64,000 nucleotides of DNA. Source: an uncultured Sphingobacteriales bacterium. Its GTDB lineage: Bacteria; Bacteroidota; Bacteroidia; Chitinophagales; Chitinophagaceae. The notes beneath the pieces were generated by a model. It made no database searches. It had not been told where the DNA came from and saw only the letters and a list, made by a program, of their open reading frames with translations. The stretch lies in the NCBI GenBank assembly GCA_937991535.1, contig CALKHN010000051.1, positions 62,001 through 126,000 of the forward strand, read 5' to 3'. This document shows positions 15,639 to 24,342 of this stretch, one piece after another. Position 1 is the first letter of the stretch, and each line of letters starts with the position of its first letter. A program made the translations under genes and the position numbers.

Positions 15639-17948
15639 TCATGTTTTTGTAATAGCCTCCGCCATATTGTATATTACCTGTACCAACCGTGTGAATGCAG
15701 CTATTTGCGAATCAGGTTTGTTTTTCATTTTATATTCTCCCGCTTTTGTGGCTGTTTGTATACTGGCGGGATTGGACTTAAAGTAATTTTCCTGCTCTTT
15801 ATAATATTGCATTAAAATATGGAGTTCCTGCTCAGCGGGCTCCCGGTTAATGATGCGTAAAAAAGCATCGGTAACAGCCGCCTGCGAATTCATTTTCTTT
15901 TCGGCCAAGTCATCGGCAAGGGCAACAGATGCTTCCAGTACCGTGGGATCATTCATCATAATTAAAGCCTGCAAAGGTGTATTGGTCCTGGCTCGTTTAA
16001 CCTCGCATTGATCACGATTGCTGGCATCGAAGATCAGCATCGAAGGTGGCGGAACGGTTCGCTTGATAAAAGTATACATTCCCCGCCGGTATAGCTGTTC
16101 ACCATGGTCCTGTTTGTATACCGTTAACGTTCCCCTGCCTGCTGTAGCCAGTTCCCATAATCCCGGTGGCTGATACGGTTTAACGCTGGGTCCGCCTATG
16201 ATGGGTTGTAATAATCCGCTGCTCGCCAGTACCAGGTCGCGGATCATTTCTGCATTCATGCGAATGCGTGGCGCATAGGATAAATAAATGTTCTGGGGGT
16301 CGGCCTTTAATTTTTCGGGTGATATAACCGACGATTGCCGGTAAGTTGCCGACATATATATTTGTTTAACCAGTCTTTTAATATCCCACCCGTTTTCGCG
16401 GAAATCCACTGCCAGCCAGTCTAATAATTTAGGGTGGGTGGGTAATTCGCCCTGCATGCCAAAATCGTTGGCCGATTTTACAATACCTCTTCCAAAAATC
16501 TCCTGCCATATCCTGTTTACAAAAACCCGTGCGGTAAGTGGGTGTTTGGCGTCAAAAAGCCATTGAGACAGGCCGAGACGGTTTTTGGGAAGACCGGCTG
16601 AAAAAGCCATGATAGATTCGGGCGTGCCGGCCTGAACTTCTTCCCCATGCTGGTCGTATGCGCCACGTGAAAGAATATAGGTCCTTCTAACCGTATCCAT
16701 ATCCTTCATTACCGATACCTGCAATCCGACAGTGTCTTTTGAAGTGGTAATAAAGCTTAGTACGCCCTTCAAATCTTCCTGTGTAATATCCATCCTGGGG
16801 TTTTTGGCAGGAGCAATAGCATCCAATCCAACCTCTTTAATACTGTTGAAAAAGGCGGAAAGCCGGAAAAAATCTTTTTGCGAAACAGGGTCATATTTAT
16901 GATCGTGGCATTTGGCGCATTCAATGGTCATGCCCAGTATTGCAGTGCCCAGGGTATTGGTTCTGTCTACCACGTATTCCACGCGGTATTCTTCATCAAT
17001 AACACCGCCTTCATCGGTGATTTTATGGTTGCGGTTAAAGCCTGTTGCCAGTATCTGCTCTTTTGTAGCATCGGGCATTAAATCACCTGCCAGTTGCCAG
17101 GTAATGAACTTATCATATGATAGGTTTTCATTAAAAGCGTGGATCACCCAGTCGCGCCAGGGCCATTGCGACCTGTAAAAATCATCTGTGTAACCACCCG
17201 AATCGGCAAACCTTGCTGCATCTAACCACGGGATGGCCATTCTTTCTCCATATGAAGGCCGCTGCAATAGAACATCAATCATTTTTTCATAAGCGTTGGG
17301 ATCGGTGCTTTTTGCAAAGCTGTCTATCATACCTGGTGTTGGGGGAAGTCCGGTAATATCCAATGCAATGCGTCTCAGCAATCTTTCTTTGTCTGCTTCT
17401 TCGTTGGGGGTAAGTCCGTGTTCTTCCATCTTGCTCAAAACGAAATGGTCAATTTCATTTTTTGGCCAGGTTTTATCTTTTATTCCGGGAAGCGGTGATT
17501 TTTGGGGAGTCACAAAAGCCCAGTGGGGCTCATATTTGGCGCCTTCTTCAATCCATTTTTTTATGATGATAACTTCCTCGCCGGTAAGGGTAGGCAAATT
17601 GCTTGAAGCAGGCGGCATCATAATGGAAGTATCGGTAGTGGATACACGGATATAAAGCTCAGATAAACCGGGCTTTCCGGGTACAATGGCATGTGCTTTG
17701 GGATTGTCTTTTAAGGCTTTGTACGCCTCTTCTTCAATATCCAGCCGCAGACCGGCTTCGCGCTTATTGGCATCTGGTCCATGGCAGGCATAACATTTGT
17801 CGGACAGAACAGGACGTACCTGGAAATTATAACTGATGGCATCCCGCTTAATAATATCTTCAGGTTTTTTCCCGGAAAGTTGTATAAAAGCAAACAGGGC
17901 TATCGCACCAAGCAAACAAAGCGCCACGATCATATAATTTTTTTTCAT
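15639..17948 (-). CDS. PSD1-type protein (cytochrome c + DUF1549 + DUF1553), copy B
   Basis: A 769-residue paralog of the gene at 13118-15439 with the same architecture: signal anchor, C52-Y-A-C55-H56 cytochrome domain, DUF1549 with the CAKCH motif, and DUF1553. Differences from copy A cluster at the signal peptide, around residues 244-250 (FADSGGYTDDFYRSQ here against YADSHGYQDDNYRSQ), around 360-400 and through the C-terminal third. Between these, DNA is identical over about 300 and about 400 bp. Both genes are preceded by a similar 40-bp sequence ending in TTGTTAAAyTTG about 5 bp before the ATG, so the duplication included the upstream region. Copy B is the first gene of the leftward cluster. 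The two copies may have diverged in substrate, which is inference. Confidence 0.93.
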   Translation of the reverse strand: MKKNYMIVALCLLGAIALFAFIQLSGKKPEDIIKRDAISYNFQVRPVLSDKCYACHGPDANKREAGLRLDIEEEAYKALKDNPKAHAIVPGKPGLSELYIRVSTTDTSIMMPPASSNLPTLTGEEVIIIKKWIEEGAKYEPHWAFVTPQKSPLPGIKDKTWPKNEIDHFVLSKMEEHGLTPNEEADKERLLRRIALDITGLPPTPGMIDSFAKSTDPNAYEKMIDVLLQRPSYGERMAIPWLDAARFADSGGYTDDFYRSQWPWRDWVIHAFNENLSYDKFITWQLAGDLMPDATKEQILATGFNRNHKITDEGGVIDEEYRVEYVVDRTNTLGTAILGMTIECAKCHDHKYDPVSQKDFFRLSAFFNSIKEVGLDAIAPAKNPRMDITQEDLKGVLSFITTSKDTVGLQVSVMKDMDTVRRTYILSRGAYDQHGEEVQAGTPESIMAFSAGLPKNRLGLSQWLFDAKHPLTARVFVNRIWQEIFGRGIVKSANDFGMQGELPTHPKLLDWLAVDFRENGWDIKRLVKQIYMSATYRQSSVISPEKLKADPQNIYLSYAPRIRMNAEMIRDLVLASSGLLQPIIGGPSVKPYQPPGLWELATAGRGTLTVYKQDHGEQLYRRGMYTFIKRTVPPPSMLIFDASNRDQCEVKRARTNTPLQALIMMNDPTVLEASVALADDLAEKKMNSQAAVTDAFLRIINREPAEQELHILMQYYKEQENYFKSNPASIQTATKAGEYKMKNKPDSQIAAFTRLVQVIYNMAEAITKT

Positions 17949-18373
17949 AATACAAATTTAACAACGATTACCTGGGTTGCTTAAGAATGTTGTATTGACA
18001 GTGGTGTGAGTCCAAATATTTGAATTTAAAGTTAACAAAATGTATCCACTATGGGGCCGGGGTTTATAAGAATAATGCATTGAACAAAAATGATAAAAAT
18101 ATTCCCCCCGATTACATGCAACATTCCCGTATTGCAGACGATCAGAAGGATGAGGTTCCCTTTTTCAGCATAAAAATAAAAAGCAAAAATTTATATCATG
18201 ATAGCCATACCTGTGAAATGGAACAGTAATTGATGCGGTAATGGATTGAAAATTTAGCAAACTCTGTTTATACTGCCATAGGGTTGTCACCAGCCCTTTT
18301 TAAGTTTGCGCAGTACAACTAATATTACAATGATTGCAAGCCCCCTAGGAATGTTTTTGCCTGATTTAAAAAA
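17949..18373. other. Intergenic region with divergent gene starts
   Basis: A 425-bp spacer between the leftward PSD1 copy B and the rightward small HMA-like gene. It must hold both promoters. A TAnnTTTG match (TAAGTTTG, 18301-18308) lies 66 bp before the small gene and could be its -7 box, but the upstream TTG at 18284-18286 is only 14 bp away, shorter than the usual Bacteroidota spacing. A 69-codon frame at 18020-18229 has no recognisable protein features and I do not call it. Confidence 0.4.
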
Positions 18374-18613
18374 ATGATCAAAACAATGGAACAGTTGGTA
18401 GAAGTATTCAAAACAAATGTTGAACAGGAAACACAGGCGATCAAACTACTCGCCGCATTGGTTGATTATTTCCCCGCGTATAAGATTAATTTCGATCTGC
18501 AGGATTGCGATAAGATTTTGCGCGTAGAAAGCCGAAATGGCGCTATAGACAATAGCCGGATCATAGAAGCAATTGGCGATTTTGGTTATGCTATTGAAGC
18601 GTTGCCGGATTAG
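18374..18613 (+). CDS. Small HMA-like (ferredoxin-fold) hypothetical protein
   Basis: A 79-residue cytosolic protein. The segment KINFDLQDCDKILRVESRNG followed by IEAIGDFGYAIEALPD fits the beta-alpha-beta pattern of heavy-metal-associated-like small proteins common in Bacteroidota. The metal-binding CxxC of true HMA domains is absent; only one cysteine (DCDK) remains. A second ATG lies four codons in. It stands alone between two leftward genes. Function is unknown. Coding status is supported by the fold pattern rather than by family recognition. Confidence 0.6.
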   Translation: MIKTMEQLVEVFKTNVEQETQAIKLLAALVDYFPAYKINFDLQDCDKILRVESRNGAIDNSRIIEAIGDFGYAIEALPD

Positions 18614-18729
18614 GAGAATCTGAGATTTATGATTTGGAATTTGAGATGGGATTTTGTCTCAAACTTTCATCCCGCTTTTTGCCTGATGAGTAATCGGATT
18701 TCGGATTTTTAAACTTCGGGCTTTGTATT

Positions 18730-19938
18730 TTACGCTGTTCCCGGCACTGCTGCTTTATACAACATTGCCCTTGTATCAGTACTTATGCTATAAGTTTCAG
18801 AAGCGCCCACCAATACAGATTCTCCTTTTTTTAAATGAAGGGTTTGTAAAGAAGTTGCCATATCAGCTTCCCCTTCCGTAACCAACAATATTTCTGCAGA
18901 AAAAGCAGTGTGCGTGAATGTGGTTTGTTTGTCGGCCATAATGTGGCTCACCTCGAAATCGGGAACAGGGCAATGGTAAATGGTTTCCGCACCTTTTTTT
19001 TCCCCATTCATGATTTGCGGAGCAATGCCTTCAAATAAAATGTGTTTTAGCAACTCGGGCACATCTATATGCTTGGTTGTTAAACCGCCACGCAATACAT
19101 TATCAGAATTAGACATTAATTCAATATTCTGTCCTTCCAAATAAGCATGTGGTACGCCTGCACCCTGGAATATGGCTTGTCCGGGATGCAGTTGAACGAT
19201 GTTGAAAAAATAAATAGAAAATATCCCGCGGTCAATGCCGGTGTAATTGCCATCGTGCAACATTGCAGTTTTACAGGCCCAATACGCCGGGGTGGATTTT
19301 GATAACTGGTTGGCCTTGTACAATGGTTCTGACCGGCGAAGTAAGGGTTCCAGCATGCCATCAACCGTAGCCTGCGGTAATTCCATCACCTGTTTGTATA
19401 ATCCATAATAACCTTCTTTTTCAAATACAGGCAACAGTATTTTAAATGTTTCTGTTTGCTGTAAGGTTTGCGACAGCAACTTCTTTTCTTTAAAACCATG
19501 CAATAACCAAAACTCACTTAATGCCAGCATTACTTCCGGTTTATGGTTATCATCTTTGTAATTGCGGTATGGCGCGTTAAGTGGGATGCCGGCTTCATTT
19601 TCCCGCACAAATCCTTTCTCGGCCCCGGCTTTGGAAGGATGCACCTGAATAGACAACATATCCTTTACGTCTAACACTTTAAAAAGATAAGGTAATTCGC
19701 CAAATTGCTGCGCAACTGTTTCTCCAAGCCATTCAGAGGCATCTTCTTTAATTAATTCGTTTAATGCAATACGCTTGTTTTCATTCAGGTGAACAATAGA
19801 AGGATTGCTGCTGTGGGCGCCCATCCAGTATTCGGCATAAGGTTGTTGTGCTGTATTTTCTATACCCAGCAGTGCCGGTATATATGCTGTTCCGCCCCAC
19901 GAATAATGCTGTATTTTGCCAGTAAGTTTATACATCAC
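18730..19938 (-). CDS. manA: Mannose-6-phosphate isomerase, class I
   Basis: A 402-residue type I phosphomannose isomerase interconverting mannose-6-phosphate and fructose-6-phosphate in the cytoplasm, with Zn in the cupin active site. Signatures are YSWGGTAYIPALLG at the start, the metal-binding LSIQVHPSKAGAEKGF (about residue 93), the catalytic region VPHAYLEGQNIELMSNSDN and LRGGLTTKHID, and a second C-terminal cupin (ILLVTEGEADM). Length is normal. Its stop is 117 bp from the small HMA-like gene, and rnhA lies 15 bp upstream in the same direction. Confidence 0.95.
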   Translation of the reverse strand: MMYKLTGKIQHYSWGGTAYIPALLGIENTAQQPYAEYWMGAHSSNPSIVHLNENKRIALNELIKEDASEWLGETVAQQFGELPYLFKVLDVKDMLSIQVHPSKAGAEKGFVRENEAGIPLNAPYRNYKDDNHKPEVMLALSEFWLLHGFKEKKLLSQTLQQTETFKILLPVFEKEGYYGLYKQVMELPQATVDGMLEPLLRRSEPLYKANQLSKSTPAYWACKTAMLHDGNYTGIDRGIFSIYFFNIVQLHPGQAIFQGAGVPHAYLEGQNIELMSNSDNVLRGGLTTKHIDVPELLKHILFEGIAPQIMNGEKKGAETIYHCPVPDFEVSHIMADKQTTFTHTAFSAEILLVTEGEADMATSLQTLHLKKGESVLVGASETYSISTDTRAMLYKAAVPGTA

Positions 19939-19953
19939 TTTTGTTTTTATGGA

Positions 19954-20427
19954 TCAATGATCCTCACCCTGTTCATAGGCTTCATCCACCAGCAGATTTT
20001 TTCCATCGGCGGCCGCCGTAGCCAGTTCATCACAACGATTGTTGTAAGGATTATCTGCGTGTCCTTTTACCCATACAAATTGTATACTATGTTTTTGAAA
20101 AAGCTGGTAAAAGCGCTTCCACAGGTCCCTGTTTTTTTTACCACCTTTAAAATCTGTGGCTATCCATTTTTTCAGCCAGCCTTCCTGTACCGCTTTTACT
20201 ATATACTGGCTGTCCGAATATACGGTAATGGGTACATGTTCTTTCTTTACTGCTTCCAGCGCGGCAATCACGGCCATCATTTCCATACGGTTATTGGTGG
20301 TAAGCCGGTAACCCTGTGATAATTCTTTTTCTGCAGATCCCCACTTTAAAATGGCGCCGTATCCGCCGGGGCCCGGGTTTCCACGCGCCGCGCCGTCGGT
20401 GTAAATAATTAGTGTTTGATGAGACAT
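19954..20427 (-). CDS. rnhA: Ribonuclease HI
   Basis: A 157-residue RNase HI that cleaves RNA in RNA-DNA hybrids. All four carboxylate motifs are visible: IYTDGAARGNPGPGGYGA (first Asp), NRMEMMAVIAALE (Glu), VYSDSQYIVKA (Asp) and HADNPYNNRCDELA (His and final Asp). The length is that of the classical bacterial enzyme without an extra hybrid-binding domain. It sits 15 bp upstream of manA in the same direction. A long perfect inverted repeat lies just upstream, between it and the PhzF-like gene. Confidence 0.96.
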   Translation of the reverse strand: MSHQTLIIYTDGAARGNPGPGGYGAILKWGSAEKELSQGYRLTTNNRMEMMAVIAALEAVKKEHVPITVYSDSQYIVKAVQEGWLKKWIATDFKGGKKNRDLWKRFYQLFQKHSIQFVWVKGHADNPYNNRCDELATAAADGKNLLVDEAYEQGEDH

Positions 20428-20442
20428 AATTGTTGCGGAAGC

Positions 20443-20483
20443 CCGAAGTATTTAAATTCGAATTTCGAATTTAAATACTTCGG
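20443..20483. repeat. 41-bp near-perfect palindrome (20-bp arms, 1-nt centre)
   Basis: Two perfect 20-base arms starting CCGAAGTATTTAAATTCG flank a single T, filling the 59-bp spacer between the stop of the PhzF-like gene and the start of rnhA. A hairpin at the 3' end of the PhzF-like transcript is possible, but no T-run follows on the minus strand. Related words (TCCGAA, ATTTCGAA) recur in other spacers, such as 49053-49078, suggesting a dispersed family. Confidence 0.85.
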
Positions 20484-20486
20484 ATT

Positions 20487-21275
20487 TTATACTATAATTT
20501 CTCCTTTCATATACGTAACCACATAACCGCTCATTAAAACCCTGTCGCCCGATAGTTCACAATCCAAATATCCTTTTCTTGCCGAAAGCTGTATGGCTGT
20601 GAGTTTATTTTTTCCAAGCACTCCGGCCCAATAGGGGGTAAGTAAGGTATGTGCCGAACCCGTAACCGGGTCTTCGTCAATGCCACTTTGCGGGAAAAAA
20701 CAACGCGAAACAAAATCCGATTCTTTACCGGGTGCGGTTACCAGCACCCCTCTGCTTTTAATATGGGCCAGTGTTTTAAAATCGGGCTGTAATTTTTCAA
20801 CAGTTTGCTGACTGTCTGTAACCACCATGTAATCAAACTTTCCTTTGTACACATCCTGCACAGCGATTTTCAGTCCTTCTCCTATTTCAAACGGCGGGTT
20901 TGTGATTTGTTCAAAATGATCACGCGGGAAATCTAATGTGAGCTGCCCGTTTTTTTGTTGCATCACTTTTAGCAGTCCGCTTTTTGAATGAAAGCTGATC
21001 TCTTTTTCCTGGTACTGCAGGTGGTTAAAAAAAACGTGCGCAGCAGCGAGGGTGGCGTGTCCGCACAAGTCAACTTCAACAGTTGGAGTAAACCATCGGA
21101 TATGGTAACCATTGCTTTCGCGCACAATAAATGCGGTTTCAGCAAGATTGTTTTCCAATGCTATCTTTTGCATAAGTGCGTTTGGCAGCCATTCCTGCAA
21201 CGGGCATACAGCAGCAGGATTGCCGCCAAAAACCTTTTCGGTAAAAGCATCTGCCTGGTATATTGGAATTGTCAT
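20487..21275 (-). CDS. PhzF-family isomerase/epimerase
   Basis: A 262-residue member of the PhzF phenazine-biosynthesis-like family (diaminopimelate epimerase fold), cytosolic. The family opening IPIYQADAFTEKVFGGNPAAVCPL is present, with the catalytic glutamate in NNLAETAFI (about residue 45) and DLCGHATLAAAHV near residue 70. The second half carries the matching GIDEDPVTGSAHTLLTPYW. Length is standard. No phenazine genes are nearby, so a general small-molecule isomerase role is more likely than phenazine synthesis. Substrate is unknown. Confidence 0.92.
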   Translation of the reverse strand: MTIPIYQADAFTEKVFGGNPAAVCPLQEWLPNALMQKIALENNLAETAFIVRESNGYHIRWFTPTVEVDLCGHATLAAAHVFFNHLQYQEKEISFHSKSGLLKVMQQKNGQLTLDFPRDHFEQITNPPFEIGEGLKIAVQDVYKGKFDYMVVTDSQQTVEKLQPDFKTLAHIKSRGVLVTAPGKESDFVSRCFFPQSGIDEDPVTGSAHTLLTPYWAGVLGKNKLTAIQLSARKGYLDCELSGDRVLMSGYVVTYMKGEIIV

Positions 21276-21309
21276 GTTGATTGGGTGGATAATAAGTGAT
21301 TGGTTGTTT

Positions 21310-21364
21310 ACTGATAGTTAACTGATGCCGGTAGCTGACTGAAAGCCGATAGCTCAAAGCCGGC
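21310..21364. repeat. Short GATAGCTGACTG-type repeat tract
   Basis: A degenerate tract of words such as TGATAGTTAACTGATG and AGCTGACTGAAAGCCGATAGCT, between the carboxylase and PhzF-like genes. The words match the longer array at 40160-40333. No gene is seen. Confidence 0.6.
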
Positions 21365-21366
21365 GC

Positions 21367-22995
21367 CTACACCTGAAAAACGCCGAGTTTAAAATCCTCC
21401 GTGTTTTTTTTATGATTGGCGGCTGCTATCCCTTCTGCAATCAGTTTCCTGGTATCTGCCGGGTCAATAATATCGTCTACCCATAACCTTGCAGCGGCAT
21501 AATAAGGCGTTGTTTGTTTTTCGTAGCGTCCTTTAATTTCATCCAATAATTTCTTTTCTTCTGCAGGCTCAATCACTTTGCCTTTTGCTTTTAACGAACT
21601 CACTTGTATTTGCAATAAGGTTTGTGCGGCCTGTTCACCTCCCATTACGGCTATTTTTGCCGATGGCCATGCATAAATAAACCGTGGGTCATAGGCTTTC
21701 CCGCACATAGCGTAATTGCCTGCACCGTATGAGTTGCCAATGATAATGGTAATTTTAGGTACAACAGAATTGGCTACTGCATTTACCATTTTAGCGCCGT
21801 CTTTGATAATACCGGAATGTTCACTGCGGGTACCTACCATAAAACCTGTTACGTCCTGTAAAAAAATAAGGGGAATGCTCTTCTGGTTACAGTTCATTAT
21901 AAAACGGGCCGCCTTATCCGCACTATCATTATAGATCACTCCCCCCATCTGCATTTCACCTCTTTTGTTTTTTATTATTTTTCGCTGGTTGGCTACAATG
22001 CCCACAGCCCAGCCTTCAATACGGGCGTATCCGCACAATATAGTCTGCCCGTAGTCGCGTTTATATTGGTCAAAAACTGAGTCGTCTGTAATCCTTTCTA
22101 TGATATCCAGCATATCATACGGCTTTGTCGCATCAGAAGGTAAAACGCCATATATTTCCGCCGGGTCTTTCTTCGGGGGCTTAGGTTTTATCCTGTTAAA
22201 TCCGGCATTTTCTTTTGTTCCGAGCTTTCCGCAGATCTTTTTTATTTCATCGAGGCATTGTTGCTCGGTATCAAATTTGTAATCGGCAATACCGCTTATT
22301 TCCGTGTGGGTAACGGCGCCACCCAAACGCTCGGCGTCTACCTCTTCACCAATGGCTGCTTTTACCAGATAAGGTCCGGCAAGGAAAATGGAACCATTGT
22401 TTTTCACCATCAGTGTTTCATCGCTCATAATAGGAAGGTAGGCTCCACCTGCCACGCAAGCGCCCATTACCGCGGCAATTTGGGTAATGCCCATGGCGCT
22501 CATCCGCGCGTTATTGCGGAAAATCCGGCCAAAATGTTCCTTATCCGGGAAAATTTCATCCTGCATGGGCAAAAACACACCGGCACTATCCACCAGGTAA
22601 ATCACCGGCAGATTATTTTCCATAGCGATTTCCTGCATGCGCAGATTTTTTTTGCCTGTAACCGGAAACCATGCGCCGGCTTTTACGGTTTGATCATTTG
22701 CTATAATTACACATTGTTTTCCACTGACATAACCAATACCCGCCACAGTTCCGCCAGCCGGGCAGCCACCGTGTTCTTCATACATCTGGTAGCCCGCAAA
22801 CACACCAATTTCTATGAACGGTTTGTCCGCATCAACCAAATATTCGATGCGCTCCCTTGCCAGCAATTTGTTTTTTTCTTTTTGTTTTTCTTTTGCTTTT
22901 TTTCCGCCTCCTGCATAAATTATCTCACGTTCCTGCTTTACCTGGCTTACTGCCAGTTTCAGAACGTCTTCATTTTTATTATACTCTATCTTCAT
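21367..22995 (-). CDS. Acyl-CoA carboxylase carboxyltransferase (beta) subunit
   Basis: A 542-residue biotin-dependent acyl-CoA carboxyltransferase of the methylcrotonyl/propionyl-CoA carboxylase beta type. It transfers carboxylate from carboxybiotin to an acyl-CoA in the cytoplasm. The N-terminal crotonase-like half shows LLARERIEYLVD and the oxyanion region MGACVAGGAYLPIMSDE. The C-terminal half has ITIIIGNSYGAGNYAMCGKAYDP and SAKIAVMGGEQAAQTLL. Length and motifs favour a methylcrotonyl-CoA carboxylase-like enzyme of leucine breakdown. No biotin-carboxylase alpha subunit is in the window, so the partner must be elsewhere. The exact acyl-CoA is uncertain. Confidence 0.9.
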   Translation of the reverse strand: MKIEYNKNEDVLKLAVSQVKQEREIIYAGGGKKAKEKQKEKNKLLARERIEYLVDADKPFIEIGVFAGYQMYEEHGGCPAGGTVAGIGYVSGKQCVIIANDQTVKAGAWFPVTGKKNLRMQEIAMENNLPVIYLVDSAGVFLPMQDEIFPDKEHFGRIFRNNARMSAMGITQIAAVMGACVAGGAYLPIMSDETLMVKNNGSIFLAGPYLVKAAIGEEVDAERLGGAVTHTEISGIADYKFDTEQQCLDEIKKICGKLGTKENAGFNRIKPKPPKKDPAEIYGVLPSDATKPYDMLDIIERITDDSVFDQYKRDYGQTILCGYARIEGWAVGIVANQRKIIKNKRGEMQMGGVIYNDSADKAARFIMNCNQKSIPLIFLQDVTGFMVGTRSEHSGIIKDGAKMVNAVANSVVPKITIIIGNSYGAGNYAMCGKAYDPRFIYAWPSAKIAVMGGEQAAQTLLQIQVSSLKAKGKVIEPAEEKKLLDEIKGRYEKQTTPYYAAARLWVDDIIDPADTRKLIAEGIAAANHKKNTEDFKLGVFQV

Positions 22996-23022
22996 ATAAG
23001 CAGCATATTTATTAATCGCTGT

Positions 23023-23403
23023 TTAATCCTTTGTCCAGTAATCTATCACCATAACCTTATCTAAGTGAGGCTTTAGAATATCACCAAATGCTTTGTGAGC
23101 GGGATGAGGAAGATATGCTGCCCTGTCTGCTTCACTTTTGAAGCTAAGAAAAAAACAATGGGTGAATCCCTGCGCCAGGTTTTCAGGGCTGTTGTTGGTT
23201 CCCCACTCAAATCCTTTAATTTCTTTGATTTTTGACGGCAAGGCCCTAAATGCATTTTCTACTTTTTTTACATCTTCCGGACTGGCATCGTCTTTAAATT
23301 TAAATACAACAACGTGTCTGAGCATTTTCTGTTCTTTATTGGTGGCTGAAATAATTGTTGCTGCAATAATGCAGGTAGCGATAATGGCAATTACATTTTT
23401 CAT
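23023..23403 (-). CDS. Dabb-family (stress-responsive alpha/beta barrel) protein, exported
   Basis: A 126-residue protein with an N-terminal signal or anchor (MKNVIAIIATCIIAATIISA) and one dimeric alpha-beta barrel (Dabb) domain. The domain runs from MLRHVVVFKFKDDASPEDV through FEWGTNNSPENLAQGFTHCFFLSF to HKAFGDILKPHLDKVMVIDY. These proteins dimerise; no enzymatic role can be assigned. It ends 27 bp before the carboxylase start codon, in the same direction. The 275-bp stretch to the next gene holds a terminator for that gene and nothing else that I recognise. Confidence 0.85.
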   Translation of the reverse strand: MKNVIAIIATCIIAATIISATNKEQKMLRHVVVFKFKDDASPEDVKKVENAFRALPSKIKEIKGFEWGTNNSPENLAQGFTHCFFLSFKSEADRAAYLPHPAHKAFGDILKPHLDKVMVIDYWTKD

Positions 23404-23588
23404 TCGATCTTTTTTAAACGGTAGTCAACGGTTATTTAAAATACTGGTCAAATATAATCTATAGATTACATTTTTTAAGCTATCCTGTTAAAATAGAAAT
23501 AAACCAAAGATTTTTATATTGAAATATCACCCGAGGCATTTGGTGCAGCCTGCACTACGCACCGGTGCAAACGCGATAGAAGGATATT

Positions 23589-23627
23589 AAAAAAACAAAA
23601 GCGATATGAATTAACATATCGCTTTTG
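23589..23627 (-). terminator. Rho-independent terminator of the gene at 23679-23996
   Basis: A perfect 13-bp stem (CAAAAGCGATATG and its complement, 23596-23627) with a 6-nt loop. Read on the minus strand it is followed by seven T residues (23589-23595). It lies 52 bp past the stop codon of the small secreted protein gene. Confidence 0.9.
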
Positions 23628-23678
23628 TAGTGTGTTGAGCATAGCCTGCTAACGCATTACAATGAAATTAGTGTTCTG

Positions 23679-23996
23679 CTATTGTTCCAATTTAATTTCG
23701 CCCAGGTCTGTTGCTTCGCCTTCTTTTACTTCTACACCATCTTTAGATGCATTTTTGTAAGGAGCATTGGCTTCAATGATCACCTGGTAGGTTCCTGGTT
23801 TAGCATCAGTTATTTCGAATGCGCCGTTAGCTATATCAGCTTTGAGCGTGTCGGTGCCTGAAATGGCCCATGCTCTAACAGCAGCGTCCGCCGGACTAAC
23901 TGTACCTTTTACTGAACCGTTTGTAATCACATTAAATGCGAATAATCCCGCGGCAACTATACTTAATGCTGCCAGTGTGAGCCTTGCTTTTTTCAT
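23679..23996 (-). CDS. Small secreted carboxypeptidase-regulatory-like protein
   Basis: A 105-residue protein with an N-terminal signal sequence (MKKARLTLAALSIVAAGLFA) and a single carboxypeptidase-regulatory-like/prealbumin-type beta-sandwich. The domain begins with GSVKGTVSPADAAVRAWAIS and includes the family-typical GAFEITDAKPGTYQVIIEAN. It is expected in the periplasm or outer membrane. A strong terminator follows its stop codon, so it appears to be a free-standing transcription unit. Function is unknown. Confidence 0.85.
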   Translation of the reverse strand: MKKARLTLAALSIVAAGLFAFNVITNGSVKGTVSPADAAVRAWAISGTDTLKADIANGAFEITDAKPGTYQVIIEANAPYKNASKDGVEVKEGEATDLGEIKLEQ

Positions 23997-24342
23997 AATT
24001 CTGGAATTTATTGATTTTGTAATTGGTTACTACTTTATCTGTTATTCCAGGGAAAAGTAAATCAGGAGGGATACGCTACTTAAGACAACTACTATGCCAA
24101 AAAATAAAACCGCTATTGTTAAAATACGTTAACAGGAGAGCAGGTGCCAGGCATGAGGTATCAGAGCTGTAGGTCTTGTCCTGATAGACTGGCTGCTGGC
24201 ATCTGGTTGCACTTATACACAGGAGTGCATATTCTGCCGCCGGGCTCTGATTTCGTTTTATTATATTTGCGGCGTTCTGCAAATACTAAAATAATTAGTA
24301 TACCTTGTCTGTTATAAACTACTTTGAACAATAGAATAATAT
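23997..24342. other. Divergent intergenic region upstream of parE
   Basis: A 346-bp spacer between a leftward secreted-protein gene and the rightward parE. The part at 24130-24220 has words such as AGGTGCCAGGCATGAGGTATCAG that recall the drifted repeats of other spacers. I see no small gene here. The probable parE promoter is listed separately. Confidence 0.5.
24262..24269 (+). promoter_or_regulatory. Candidate Bacteroidota -7 box for parE
   Basis: TATATTTG matches the Bacteroidota sigma-70 -7 consensus TAnnTTTG, 73 bp before the parE start codon. No convincing -33 TTTG is visible at the expected distance, so this is a weak call. Confidence 0.3.

Noticed and set aside
14369..17178. Pairs of identical rightward frames inside the two PSD1 genes
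   Set aside because: They are antisense shadows duplicated together with the PSD1 genes, and the identity follows from the gene conversion tract.
18020..18229. 69-codon rightward frame in the PSD1/HMA-like spacer
   Set aside because: No recognisable fold, signal or coding bias, and no partner gene in close spacing.
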